A program made the translations under genes and the position numbers. Of a stretch of DNA of 64,000 bases, positions 1 through 11,848 are shown one piece after another. Positions within the stretch are counted from its first letter, which is position 1, and each line of letters opens with the position of its first letter. The notes under the pieces are model-generated. The model was given only the letters and a program-made list of their open reading frames with translations, was not told where the DNA came from and searched no databases. This DNA comes from Triticum aestivum (taxonomy: Eukaryota > Streptophyta > Magnoliopsida > Poales > Poaceae). Location: NCBI RefSeq assembly GCF_018294505.1, contig NC_057801.1, forward strand, positions 202,496,538 through 202,560,537. Direction: 5' to 3'.

Positions 1-582
1 GGTCTCCGCCGCCGTCAACGTATTTCACCCCCGCCGTTGCCGCCGTAGCGAGTTCATCGCCAAGCTAGGGTATGGACTCGATCATAGTGCTATCCTCGTC
101 CGATTCCTAGCACATTGTGTTCTTAATGATTCTTGCCACAATTGAAACACTCCTATCCATTCAATGCAATCCTTAGATTAGATGAGATTCAAAAATTTAG
201 GGTTAGGTTTTCGCCGAAACCATCTCGGACCCACCGAGTAGAAAAACTCGGTCCCACCGATTTGGCTAATGCCATTGCACTAGTAACTCTCGGTCTGACC
301 GAGAATTGCTAACCGGTGAGACCGATTTTAGGACTTTGTGAAACCCTAGCAGTCTCGGTGCCACCGAACTGTGACTCGGTCCAACCAAGTTCATCAGTTT
401 AGGTTCCAAAACTGCTTCGGTATCATCGAGTTTGAAAATCGGTTGATCCGAAATGCTTTCTGTGGAAAACTAAAACTGAATTTTTGAATCATTCTTTTGC
501 AAAAATCTCTGCATTTTGTGATGCTCATCCACTCTATCTCATCTATAACTCTTCACAGGGTCAGCAGTCAGTGATTTGCAGC

Positions 583-2697
583 ATGTCAGACCAAAGTGAT
601 AGTCAGAACAGGTCAGAAGAGCAGATTCACATGAGTGAGGGCACTAGTCCCTAGCACTTCAGATGAAGGCAGTAGGAGCACCCCAAGCAACCTGCCTAAA
701 GCTGCTACCAGGACAAGGAAGAAGAGAACCTCAGATTCTGAGGATGAGGATTATAGAGCAGAAGAGGATGAGGCTACCTCCAAGAAGGTAGTGCTCAAAA
801 AGGAGTATGCCTCAGCACAGAACACTAAACCTGGACTCAATAGGAAGGTTCCTGCCAAGAGGACACCTATGCTGAAGGTCAGAGGATCTACTCAAGTGCC
901 TGATAATTCTGAACCCAAAGAGGCACCTGCAAAGAGAGTCACAACTTCCAAACCCAAGAAAGTTCCCATTGGAGAAACTATGAAGTTTACCATTGAATCA
1001 GAAGATGAAGCTGCTGCTCAGGATAAGAAGAAGAAGAGAGCCAGAACCACTACTGCCCAGGTTCTTGGAAACCCTCAATGAGGAGAGACTCTGAAGAGGA
1101 AGAAGAGGTTGCTGCACCAGCACCCAAGGCACAAAAGCTTATGGGTGATGCTATTAGATCAGGGGCTGCAACATCAAAGCCCAAGGAAGCACCCAAAGCT
1201 GCCCCCAAGCCCAAACTTGCACCAAAGAGGAATACCAGGAGTATTTCAGCTGCTGAGAAGAACAAGGCCCCAGTGCCTGAAGTTGCTGATGAGGAAGATG
1301 AAGAAGGACAAGTCCTGAGGAAGCTCAAGCCCAAGATACCAGACCATAATGATGCCCATCCTGTGGCTGAAGACATGAAGATCAGAAGAGACTCAAGGTT
1401 GAGGCTATGGAGGATGACAGATCCATATGCCTCAATGAGAAGAACTGCTGTTGATTACAGGTTCCATACAAAGGAACAACAGGACTTCTATGAGACAATC
1501 TTGTTGGACAAGAAGCCCATAGTGTGTGATATGAGGTGGGTCGACTGGACCTACATGAAAGACAATGAAGAACACTATCCTGGAGTGCAAGACAGTTTTG
1601 TTGCTTGTGGAGTTGCAGATTTTGTTGGGCAAAAGCTCACCAACTCGAATGATGAACTCATTATGCAATTCTACTCCACAGCACACTTCTATCCAGATGG
1701 AAGGATAGTTTGGATGTCTGAAGGTACAAGGTACCAGTCAACTGTTGAGGAGTGGGCAAAACTGATCAATGCCCCAAAGGAGAGTGAAGATGACTTGGAT
1801 GTCTATTCCAAGAAGAAGATGGACCACAATTCCATGGCACACATGTACAAGGAGATCCCAGACAAAGCATTGAGACACATAAGTTTGGGTCAGTCCACTT
1901 TCTTCTGTCAGGGCTGCCAACAATCAACTGCATCCTAAGGCACACTCTGTTGCCTAAGTCTGGTGACCACAACATGATTAGAGGGCATGCAATCAACATG
2001 TTGCATTTGTTTGATGTGCCCCAGAAATTCAAGGTCATGAGCCTTATGGTTGAGATCATTAAGAGGAATGCAGCAGACCAAAAGAGGAGTTGTGGATATG
2101 CCCCTCAGATTCAGGAGTTGATTAACTCAAAGATGGGCATAGGCAAATATCTATTGGATAAGGAACATTTTCCTCTCTATCCAGACTTTGAGAACAATCA
2201 GGTTGTCATGAATGAGGATGAACCATCATCAGTACAAGCTCAAGAGAAGAAGGAGAAGGCAAGGAAAGTGAAGGCTGCCAAGATGCCAACTCAAGAGGAG
2301 GCATCTGAGTACTTTTTAAAGAACAAACAGGAGCAGCTTGGTTACTTGATAGCATCAACTCTGAGGATTGAGAAATCGGGAGAGCTTGGAAAGAATCATG
2401 GACCTAAAATTCCATGATCTAGATGTCAAAGTAACTGAGATTCAATCAGTTGTGGAGCAGCTACAGGATGACATGCAGGAGAGGCAGGGCAAGACTACCA
2501 CTAATGTATTTGCCAAAGTACCTAGAGCTCAGAGGTCATTTGCAGTGCCTGTGACAGACACCAGAGCCACATCATCTGCACCAGCTATAGCTCCAGTGCA
2601 ACCAGCTCCAGCACCATCTCCTCCAGCTCCATCCACTTCAACTGAAGCCTTCGTTCTTGGAGTTATCCGGACACCACCACCTGAAGATCAAGCTTGA
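583..2697 (+). pseudogene. broken accessory (env-position) reading frame of the Sirevirus-type element
   Basis: The likely start is the ATG at 583, but that frame stops near 652. Coding potential then runs through shifted frames at 635-1081, 1078-1938, 1950-2417 and 2368-2697, so several frameshifts break it. The N-terminal third is rich in Lys, Glu, Ser and Pro. The middle (about 1430-1940) is a globular stretch with many Trp, Tyr and Phe residues, resembling the 'putative plant transposon protein' domain found in grass retroelements. The C-terminal part is Pro/Ala/Ser-rich. It lies just before the polypurine tracts and the 3' LTR, where Sireviruses carry an envelope-like open reading frame. 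Whether it is env-like or a gag of a non-autonomous element cannot be settled here. It is not translatable as it stands. Confidence 0.5.
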
Positions 2698-2748
2698 GAG
2701 TCGATCTAGCACTATGCATTTTCTATGAACTTTTTGGTAACTTGTTGC

Positions 2749-3216
2749 CAAAGGGGGAGAAAAATGTATAGATCATAGGCTTCGAGAGAGAGAGTGTTGC
2801 TTTTGTTCTCTCTTGCTTTGGTGGTTAAACTTTGTTTGCTTTTGAGTGCTTGAGATATTATGCTGTTTTTGTGAGACATTGATGATCATGTGTTTGATCA
2901 TAAGCTACACTTATGCATGGTTGATGATATTATCTTACCTATCCATATGTGATCATTCACTTTGCTTGGTGATGAGTGCATGTATTCAATCTTTATCATT
3001 TTGAGCGCTCCACCAAGATGTATGTGACATGGAAGAGTAACCCATGAGCCTAATTCCTTGTGCATTTGCAGTCCAAAGCAAATCTTAAACTATGCACAAA
3101 TTTAGGGGGAGCTCTTGCTTATCACATACTTCTCAAAGCGACGATGTTTTCAATCTTATTATCATTTGTCGAAGCTTTGATCTATATGTTGTCATCAATT
3201 ACCAAAAAGGGGGAGA
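2749..3216 (+). other. three polypurine tracts upstream of the 3' LTR
   Basis: AAAGGGGGAGA-type tracts occur at 2749-2760, 3104-3111 and 3204-3216; the last lies directly against the LTR. Such tracts prime plus-strand DNA synthesis in LTR retrotransposons, and several copies are typical of Sireviruses. The sequence between them is non-coding. Confidence 0.6.
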
Positions 3217-3570
3217 TTGAAAGTGCAACTATCCCTAGGTGGTTTTGGTAATTCATAACAACATATAGCTCATTGAGCTAATGCTATTCCAAGACTATTA
3301 TTTCAGGAAAGCTCAATGAATGGCATGGCATGGATGATGAAAGTGGATCCCTCAAAATACTAATGACAAAGGATTGGCTCAAGCTCAAAAGCTCAAGACT
3401 CTTCATTTTACATTTTAGTGATCCAAGATCACATTGAGTCTATAGGAAAAGCCAATACTATCAAGGAGGGATGAGGTGTTGCTTAATGAGCCTCTTGCTT
3501 CATGTGCTTGGTGATATGCTCCAAAAACCCTCAGCTACTTTCTCACATCCACAAATGACCTAAACCTAAA

Positions 3571-4042
3571 GCCAAAATCGGTCACACCGATTCTTTCTAT
3601 CCGGCGCCACCGAGTTCTAATGTCATAGCCACTGCCACAAACCCTAGGCAAATCGGTCCTACCGATAGGGATCTCGGTCTCACCGAGATGGGATTGTAAT
3701 CTCTCTGTTTCCCTTCGTAACGTTTCGGTCTAACCGAAGTGAGCGATCGGTCCCACCGAGATTGCAATGTAAACTCTCTGTTTCCCTTTTGTAACATTTC
3801 GGTCTCACCGAAAAGAGCAAATCGGTCCCACCGAGTTTACCTGACCAACTCTCTGGAAAGCTTATTACCAAAATCGGTCTCACCGAGTTTGTGTAATCGG
3901 TCTTACCGAGATTACGTTATGCCCTAACCCTAACCGAATCGGTCTTACCGAGTTGCATGTCAGTCCCACCGAAAATCCTAACGGTCACTAGGTTTACTAA
4001 ATCGGTCTGACCGAGTCTGTTGAATCGGTCCCACCGAGTTTG
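3571..4042. repeat. array of about 13 short palindromes, CGGTCNNACCG core
   Basis: About 13 copies of TCGGTCNNACCGA-like imperfect palindromes are spread over 470 bp, spaced about 20 to 60 bp apart, just upstream of the LTR TATA box. The outer bases vary in pairs (A...T or G...C), which keeps the dyad. About eight more degenerate copies lie at 220-440. The position suggests a cis-regulatory array in U3. Confidence 0.75.
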
Positions 4043-4079
4043 GTAAATTGTGTGTAACGGTTAGATTTTGTGTGGAGGC

Positions 4080-4088
4080 TATATATAC
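4080..4088 (+). promoter_or_regulatory. LTR TATA box
   Basis: TATATATAC lies about 40 bp after the last palindrome of the array and is followed by pyrimidine-rich sequence, as expected for the U3/R promoter of this LTR. The transcription start was not determined. Confidence 0.5.
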
Positions 4089-4904
4089 CCCTCCACCTCC
4101 TCTTCATTCGTGGAGAGAGCCATCAGAACAAACCTACACTTCCAACTTACCATTTCTGAGAGAGAACCACCTACTCATGTGTTGAGGCCAAGATATTCCA
4201 TTCCTACCATATGAATCTTGATCTCTAGCCTTCCCCAAGTTGCTTTCCACTCAAATCTTCTTTCCACCAGATCCAAATCCTATGAGAGAGAGTTGAGTGT
4301 TGGGGAGACTATCATTTGAAGCACAAGAGCAAGGAGTTCATCATCAACGCACCATTTGTTACTTCTTGGAGAGTGGTGTCTCCTAGATTGGCTAGGTGTC
4401 ACTTGGGAGCCTCCGACAAGATTGTGGAGTTGAACCAAGGAGTTTGTAAGGGCAAGGAGATCGCCTACTTCGTGAAGATCTACCGCTAGTGAGGCAAGTC
4501 CTTCGTGGGCGACGGCCATGGTGGGATAGACAAGGTTGCTTCTTCGTGGACCCTTCGTGGGTGGAGCCCTCCGTGGACTCGCGCAACCGTTACCCTTCGT
4601 GGGTTGAAGTCTCCATCAACGTGGATGTACGATAGCACCACCTATCGGAACCACGCCAAAAACATCCGTGTCTCCAATTGCGTTTGAATCCTCCAAACCC
4701 TTCCCTTTGCTTTCTTGCAAGTTGCATGCTTTAATTTCCGCTGCCTATATACTCTTTGTGTGCTTGCTTGAATTGCGTGATGATTGCTTGACTTGTCCTA
4801 AGATAGCTAAAATCTGCCAAACTCTAAAATTGGGAAAAGGTTAAGTTTTTAATTGGTCAAGTAGTCTAATCACCCCCCCTCTAGACATACTTCAAGGTCC
4901 TACA

Positions 4905-5818
4905 GTTTCCCCTTTGAAGTTATCTTATCGGATTGAGTCTTTTATGAACACTTGATGTATGTCTTGCATGGGATAACCGTGGTGACAATGGGTTATTCTA
5001 TTGATCCACTTGATGTATGTTTTGGTGATCAACTTGCGGGTTTCGTGACACTTGGGAACCTATGCATAGGGGTTGGCACACGTTCTTGACTCTCCGGTAG
5101 AAATTTTGGGGCACTCTTTGAAGTACTTTTATGTTGGTTGGATGAATCTGAGATTGTGTGATGCATATCGTATAATCATGCCCATGGATACTTGAGGTGA
5201 CAATGGAGTATCTAGGTGACATTAGGGTTTTGGTTGATTTGTATATTAAGGTGTTATTCTAGTACGAACTCTTTTATAGATCGATCCGAAAGAATAGCTT
5301 TGTGGTGGTTTCGTACCCGACCATAATCTCTACGTTCGTTCTCCGCTATTAGTGGCTTTGGAGTGACTCTTTGTTGCATGTTGAGGGCTTGTCATATGTT
5401 CTATCTATGTTATTATTGTTGAGAGAACTTGCACTAGTGAAAGTATGAACCCTAGGCCTTGTTTCCTATCATTGCAATACCGTTTACGCTCACTTTTACC
5501 ACTTGTTACCTTGCTGTTTTTATATTTTCAGATTACAAATACCTATATCTACTATCTATTTTGTACTTGTATCACCATCTCTTTGCCGAACTAGTGCACC
5601 TATACAGTTTACCATTGTATTGGGTGTGTTGGGGACACAACAGACTCTTTGTTATTTGGTTGCAGGGTTGTTTGAGAGAGACCATCTTCATCCTACACCT
5701 CCTACGGATTGATAAACCTTAGGTCATCCACTTGAGGGAAATTTGCTACTGTCCTACAAACCTGTGCACTTGCAGGCCCAACAATGTCTACAAGAAGAAG
5801 GTTGTGTAGTAGACATCA
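4905..5818 (+). repeat. 5' LTR (3' 914 bp) of the Athila-type element
   Basis: It aligns without gaps to 10935-11848 at an exact offset of 6030 bp, with about 16 mismatches. It ends in GTAGTAGACATCA. Its left end is the insertion point of the Sirevirus-type element. Confidence 0.9.
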
Positions 5819-5828
5819 ATCTCTTTTC

Positions 5829-5846
5829 TGGTGCCGTTGCCGGGGA
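5829..5846 (+). other. primer-binding site, tRNA-Asp type
   Basis: TGGTGCCGTTGCCGGGGA starts about 10 bases after the 5' LTR. It differs by one base from the tRNA-Asp complement that I recall for Athila elements. Confidence 0.65.
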
Positions 5847-5943
5847 GGCTAGGTAAGTGAAGTTATATCTTTAGATCTTGCAATCGAATCTTTTTGTTTC
5901 TTGTTTTAGCACTAGTTAGTCTATAAAAGAAAATTACAAAAAA

Positions 5944-6615
5944 ATGGAGTTAAGTTCGTCTCATACGCTTCACCTTTTTAATATCTTTCGTGAGTACGAC
6001 GGGAAGTAAAATTGTGCTCAAGTGCTAGAAGAAGAATTACATAGAATTCTTGGCTTAAAATATGTGAATGATGAGCATGATTGCAATGTTGTTAGTATGA
6101 ATTCCTTGAATATCCATGATGCTAATGATATGAAAAGCCACAAGCTTGGGGAAGCTATGTTCTATGAAGATGATATTTTTTGTCCCCCAAGCTTTGATGA
6201 GCAAATTTACTATGATGAAAGCATTCCTCCTATCTATGATGATTATTGTGATGGTACGTATGCCATAAAGAAGAAGTTTGCTTATGTGGAGAGTAGTAAA
6301 TTTTCCTTGCAAGTAGATCATGAAAAGAATGCTTTAGGTGCTGGTTATATTGTTGAATTAATTCATGATGCTACTGAAAATTATTATAAGGGAGGAATAT
6401 ATGCTTGTAGGAATTGCAATAATATCAAATTTCCTCTCTATGTGCTTAAAGATTTGAAGTTATGCTTGTTGTACCTTCCTATGCAAGTTGATTATTGTTC
6501 CCATAAGTTGTTTGCTCACAAAATCCCTATGCATAGGAAGTGGGTTAGGCTTAAATGTGCTAGTCATATGCTTCATGATGCTCCCTTTATGTTTCAATTC
6601 TTATCTTTTTTGTGA
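5944..6615 (+). pseudogene. short retroelement reading frame with an in-frame stop
   Basis: The ATG at 5944 opens a frame that meets TAA at about 6007 and then stays open to 6615 (about 220 codons in all). The product would be acidic in its first half, with many Asp, Glu and Tyr residues, and Cys- and Lys-rich in its second half. I see no catalytic motif. It starts about 100 bp after the primer-binding site, so it may be a rump of gag or a lineage-specific small protein. Soon after the stop comes the GC-rich motif GCGCTTGTTGGGAGGCAACC (about 6660-6680), which I recognise as common in Triticeae gypsy elements. Confidence 0.45.
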
Positions 6616-6829
6616 GCATCATTGTCATCATCATGCCTAGCTAAAAGGCATTAAAGAAAAGCGCTTGTTGGGAGGCAACCCAATTTTATTTTAGTTTCTT
6701 GCTTTTTGGTTCTGTTTAGGTATAAATAATCCATCTATATTCTGTTTATATGTGGTTTTATGTTTTAGTTAGCGTTTGTGCCAAGTAGAACCTTTGGGAA
6801 GACTTGGGTGAAGTTTATGTGATCTTGCT

Positions 6830-8120
6830 GTGAAAAACAGAAACTTTAGCGCTCACGAGTTTAGCTGCCATTTTTTACTGGAGAGTTCTATTTAGTTGAC
6901 TCTTTTTGAAGATGATTAATAGACAAATTCCTCAGGTCCAGCAATTTATTTCATAATTTTTGGGGTTCCAGAAGTATACGTTTTATACAGATTACTACAG
7001 ACTGTTCTGTTTTTGACAGATTCTGTTTTCTATGTGTTGTTTGCTTATTTTGATGAATCTATGAGTAGTATTGGAGGGTATGAACCATAGATAAGTTGGA
7101 GTATATTAGATATTACACCAATATGAATTTAGAATGAGTTCATTACAGTACCTAAGTGGTGGTTTTATTTTCTTATACTAACGGAGCTTACGAGTTTTCT
7201 GTTAAGTTTTGTGTGGTTGAAGTTTTCAAGTTTTGGGTAAAGATTCGATGGACTATGGAACAAGGAGTGGAAAGAGCCTAATCTTGGGGATTCCCAAGGC
7301 ACCCCAAGGTAATATTCAAGGACAACCAAGCAACTAAGCTTGGGGATGCCCCGGAAGGCATCCCCTCTTTCGTCTTCGTTCATCGGTAACTTTACTTGGA
7401 GCTATATTTTTATTCACCACATGATATGTGTTTTGCTTGGAGCATCATTTTATTTTGTTAGTTTTTGCTTGATGTTGTTTAGATTAATGTTTTGCATCTT
7501 TAGTTTCAATAAAAAAGTCAAGGATATCCTTTGCCATGCTTATTTTGCTAGTATACATGTTGCTGTTTGAAAACAGAAAGTTTACCGCTGTTGCAAAAAT
7601 TCCCTACAAAATTCAGAGAGTGGTATAATGTTGAATATTTTTGCATATTGAGCTACGATAAATTTATTACAGTGGGAATTTTAGTTCATAATTTTTGGAG
7701 TCAGGGAAGTATTGATACTCTTGCATTCTTTACAGACTGTACTGTTTTGGCAGATTGCTGTTATGGTTGCATTGTTCGCATATGTTTGCTTGTTTAATGA
7801 TTCTATTTGAGGATAGGAGTATTAAATATGCAGAGGCATTTAGTATTCAATGTTGAATAATAATTTTAGTGATTTGTTACAGTAGAAAATGATAAGGTTT
7901 TGCATTGGTTTATACTAACCTATCTCACGAGTTCTTGTTGAGTTTGTTGTGAATGAAGCTTTTGATAAAAAGAGAAACCATGATATGAGAGGAATTAAGG
8001 AGACACAAAAGCTCGAGCTTGGGGATGCCCAAGGCACCCCAAGATAATATTTCAAGAAGTCTCAAGCATCTAAGTTTGGGGATGACCCGGTAGGCATCCC
8101 ACCTTTCTTCTTCAACAACT
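6830..8120 (+). repeat. two diverged tandem copies of a roughly 730-bp internal segment
   Basis: The stretches 6830-7385 and 7560-8115 share an ordered set of landmarks: an AACAGAAA motif near the start, a 'cataatttttgg' segment, 'acagactgt', an upstream 'cttatactaac' segment, and an end block with CTTGGGGATGCCC followed by GGCACCCCAAG and GGCATCCC. Identity is patchy. This is duplication of non-coding internal sequence in the Athila-type element. Confidence 0.55.
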
Positions 8121-10212
8121 ATCGGTTAGTATCGGTTGAGCCTAAGTTTTTGCTTCTTCACATGAGTTGTGCTATCCTTGCAATGTAGTTTTCTTTAGAT
8201 TTGATTGCTGTTTGAATAAAGTATCAAGATCTGAAATTATTAAATAGGAGAGTCTTCACATAGTTGCATAATTATTCGACTACTCATTGATCTTCACTTA
8301 TATCTTTCGGAGTAGTTTTTGTTATTGCTCTAGTACTTCACTTATATCTTTTAGAGCACGGTGGTGGATTTGTTTTAAAGAAACTATTGATCTCTCGTGC
8401 TTCACTTATATTATTTTGAGAGTCTTAAATAGCATGGTAATTTGCTTAATGTTAATATACTTGGTATTCAAGATATGTGAAACTTTCTTATGAGTGTGTT
8501 GAATACTAAGAAAAGTTTGATGCTTGATAATTGTTTTGAGATATGGAGGTGATAATATCAAAGTCGTGCTAGTTGGGTGATTGTGAATTTAAAGTATACT
8601 TGTGTTGAAGTTTGTGATTCCCGTAGCATGCACGTATGGTGAACCGTTATGTGATGAACTCGGAGCATGATTTATTTATTGATTGTCTTCCTTATGAGTG
8701 GCGGTCGGGGACGAGCGATGGTCTTTTCCTACCAATCTATCCCCCTAGGAGCATGCGCGTAATACTTTGCTTTGATAACTTCTAGATTTTTGCAATAAGT
8801 ATATGAGTTCTTTATGACTAATGTTGAGTCCATGGATTATACACACTTTTTCCCATCCTTCCACCATTGCTAGCCTCTCTAATACCGCGCACTTTTCGCC
8901 CGTATCATACACCCACCATATACCTTCCTCAAAACAGCCACCATACCTACCTATCATGGCATTTCCATAGCCATTCCGAGATATATTGCCATGCAACTTT
9001 CCATCGTTCCGTTTATTATTACACGCTCCATCATTGTCATATTGCTAGCATGATCATGTAGTTGACATTGTATTTGTGGCAAAGCCACCGTTCATAATTC
9101 TTTCATACATGTCACTCATGATTCATTGCATATCCCGGTACACCGCCGGAGGCATTCATATAGAGTCATATTTTGTTCTAAGTATCGAGTTGTAATTGTT
9201 GAGTTGTAAGTAAATAAAAGTGTGATGATCATCATTATTAGAGCATTGTCCCAGTGAGGACAGGATAATGGAGACCATGATTCCCCCACAAGTCGGGATG
9301 AGACTCCGGACAAAAAAATAAAAGAGGCCAAAGAAGCCCAAATAAAAAAAAGAGGCCATAAAAAAAGAGAAAAGGCCCAAATAAAAAAATAAAAAAAATA
9401 AAAAATAATGAGAGAAAAAGAGAGAAGGGACAATGCTACTATCCTTTTACCACACTTGTGCTTCAAAGTAGCACCAATATCTTCATGATAGAGAGTCTCT
9501 CATTTTGTCACTTTCATATACTAGTGAGAATTTTTCATTATAGAACTTGGCTTGTATATTCCAATGATGGGCTTCCTCAAAATGCCCTAGGTCTTCGTGA
9601 GCAAGCGAGTTGTATGCACACCCACTTAGTTTCTTTTGTAGAGCTTTCATATACTTATAGCTCTAGTGCATCCGTTGCATGGCAATCCCTACTCACTCAC
9701 ATTGATATCTATTGATGGGCATCTCCATAGCCCGTTGATACTCCTAGTTGATGTGAGACTATCTTCCCTCTTTTTGTCTTATCCACAACCACCCTTCTAT
9801 TCCACCCATAGTGCTATATCCATGGCTCGCGCTCATGTATTGCGTGAAGGTTGAAAAAGTTTGAGATTATTTAAGTATGAAACAATTGTTTGGCTTGTCA
9901 TTGGGGGTATAGAAGTTGGGAACATCTTTGTGTTATGAAAATGAAGCATAGCCTAACTATATGATTTTGTAGGGATGAACTTTCTTTTGCCATGTTATTT
10001 TGAGAAGACATGATTGCTTTGATTAGTATGCTTGAAGTATTATTATTTTTGTGTCAATATGAACTTTTGTCTTGAATCTTTCGGATCTGAATATTCATAT
10101 CACAATTAAGAAGATTTACATTGAAATTATGCCAAAGTATCACTCCGCATCAAAAATTCTTTTTTATCATTTACCTACTCGAGGACGAGCAGGAATTAAG
10201 CTTGGGGATGCT
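8121..10212. other. non-coding 3' internal region of the Athila-type element
   Basis: There is no long coding frame. It includes a degenerate AT-rich purine stretch (about 9310-9410) made of repeated 'ccaaataaaaaa' and 'gaggcc' blocks, and the motif GAGCATTGTCCCAGTGAGGA (about 9240-9260). It ends at a purine tract, AAGCTTGGGGATGC (10198-10211), directly before the 3' LTR. Confidence 0.5.
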
Positions 10213-11848
10213 TGATACGTCTCCAACGTATCTATAATTTTTGATTGCTCCATGCTACTTTATCTACTATTTTAGGCAATATTGGGCTTTATTATCCACT
10301 TTTATATTATTTTTTGGGACTAACCTATTAACCGGAGGCCCAGCCCAGATTTGCTGTTTTATGCCTATTTCAGTGTTTCGAGGAAAACGAATATCAGACG
10401 GAGTCAAAACGGAACGAAATCAACTGGAGAAGTTATTTTTGGAAGGAAACCCACCTGATGGACTTGGACTCCATGTCAGAAGATACGGGAGGTGCTCACG
10501 AGGGTGGGGGGCGCGCCCACCCCCCCTGGGCGCGCCCCCCTACCTCGTGGGGCCCCCGTAGCTCCACCAACGTACCCCTGCACCCATATATACTCTTATA
10601 CCCTAAAACTTCTAGAATAGAAGATAGATCAGGAGTTCCGCCGCCGCAAGCCTCTATAGCCACCAAAAACCAATCGGGACCCTGTTCCGGCCCCTGCCGG
10701 AGGGGGATCCCATCACCGGTGGCCATCTTCATCATCCTGGCGCTATCCATGGCGAGGAGGGAGTAGTTCACCCTCGGGGCTGAGGGTATGTACCAGTAGC
10801 TATGTGTTTGATCTCTCTCTCTCGTGTTCTCTCTCGTGTTCCCTCTATGGCACGATCTTGATGTATCCCGAGCTTTGCTATTGTAGTTGGATCTTATGAT
10901 GTTTCTCCCCCTCTACTCTCTTGTGATGAATTGAGTTTCCCCTTTGAAGTTATCTTATCGGACTGAGTCTTTTATGAACACTTGATGTATGTCTTGCGTG
11001 GGATAACCGTGGTGACAATGGGTTATTCTATTGATCCACTTGATGTATATTTTGGTGATCAACTTGCGGGTTTCGTGACACTTGGGAACCTATGCATAGG
11101 GGTTGGCACACGTTCTTGACTCTCCGGTAGAAATTTTGGGGCACTCTTTGAAGTACTTTTATGTTGGTTGGATGAATCTAAGATTGTGTGATTCATATCG
11201 TATAATCATGCCCATGGATACTTGAGGTGACAATGGAGTATCTAGGTGACATTAGGGTTTTGGTTGATTTGTATCTTAAGGTGTTATTCTAGCTCGAACT
11301 CTTTTATAGATCGATCCGAAAGAATAGCTTTGTGGTGGTTTCGTACCCGACCATAATCTCTACGTTCGTTCTCCGCTATTAGTGGCTTTGGAGTGACTCT
11401 TTGTTGCATGTTGAGGGATTGTCATATGTTCTATCTATGTTATTATTGTTGAGAGAACTTGCACTAGTGAAAGTATGAACCCTAGGCCTTGTTTCCTATC
11501 ATTGCAATACCGTTTACGCTCACTTTTACCACTTGTTACCTTGCTGTTTTTATATTTTCAGATTACAAATACCTATATGTACTATCTATTTTGTACTTGT
11601 ATCACCATCTCTTTGCCGAACTAGTGCACCTATACAATTTACCATTGTATTGGGTGTGTTGGGGACACAAGAGACTCTTTGTTATTTGGTTGCAGGGTTG
11701 TTTGATAGAGACCATCTTCATCCTACGCCTCCTACGGATTGATAAACCTTAGGTCATACACTTGAGGGAAATTTGCTACTGTCCTACAAACCTGTGCACT
11801 TGCAGGCCCAACAACGTCTACAAGAAGAAGGTTGTGTAGTAGACATCA
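10213..11848 (+). repeat. 3' LTR of the Athila-type element (1636 bp)
   Basis: It starts TGATACGTCTCC right after the purine tract and ends GTAGTAGACATCA, so it has TG and CA ends. It contains a C-rich stretch at about 10500-10560 (GGGGCGCGCCC blocks) before a CACCCATATATAC TATA-like segment near 10581-10593. Beyond 11848 unrelated coding-like sequence begins at once. Confidence 0.9.

Larger units (their letters stand above)
1..4904 (+). mobile_element. Sirevirus-type Ty1/copia retrotransposon, 3' part only
   Basis: The left part of this element lies outside the window. Seen here are a spacer with degenerate CGGTCNNACCGA palindromes (about 220-440), a broken accessory reading frame (583-2697), three polypurine tracts before the LTR, and a full 3' LTR (3218-4904). 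Several polypurine tracts and repeated palindromes in the LTR are known traits of Sireviruses (the Maximus/SIRE lineage), so I assign it there, but I see no pol gene to confirm it. The LTR ends inside the LTR of another element: the sequence from 4905 on matches 10935 on. This element therefore inserted into that LTR, and GTTTC (4905-4909) would be one copy of its target duplication. The other copy is off the left edge. Confidence 0.7.
3218..4904 (+). repeat. 3' LTR of the Sirevirus-type element (1687 bp)
   Basis: The LTR begins TGAAAGTGCA straight after a purine tract and ends in GGTCCTACA, with TG and CA termini. The right junction is firm, because beyond it the sequence becomes the middle of a different LTR. 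It holds the palindrome array at 3571-4042 followed by a TATA box. Confidence 0.8.
4905..11848 (+). mobile_element. non-autonomous Athila-type gypsy element, 5' LTR truncated
   Basis: A partial 5' LTR (4905-5818), an internal region (5819-10212) and a complete 3' LTR (10213-11848) are present. The primer-binding site matches the tRNA-Asp type used by Athila elements. The only reading frame is a short broken one at 5944-6615; no protease, reverse transcriptase, RNase H or integrase is visible, so it would depend on another element for movement. I count about 16 substitutions over the 914 bp shared by the two LTRs (about 1.8 percent). The missing first 721 bp of the 5' LTR were separated by the Sirevirus-type insertion. 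Confidence 0.8.

Noticed and set aside
5459..5742. Two nearly identical open frames at 5459-5722 and 11489-11752
   Set aside because: They lie in the two LTRs of one element at the same place; there is no coding evidence.
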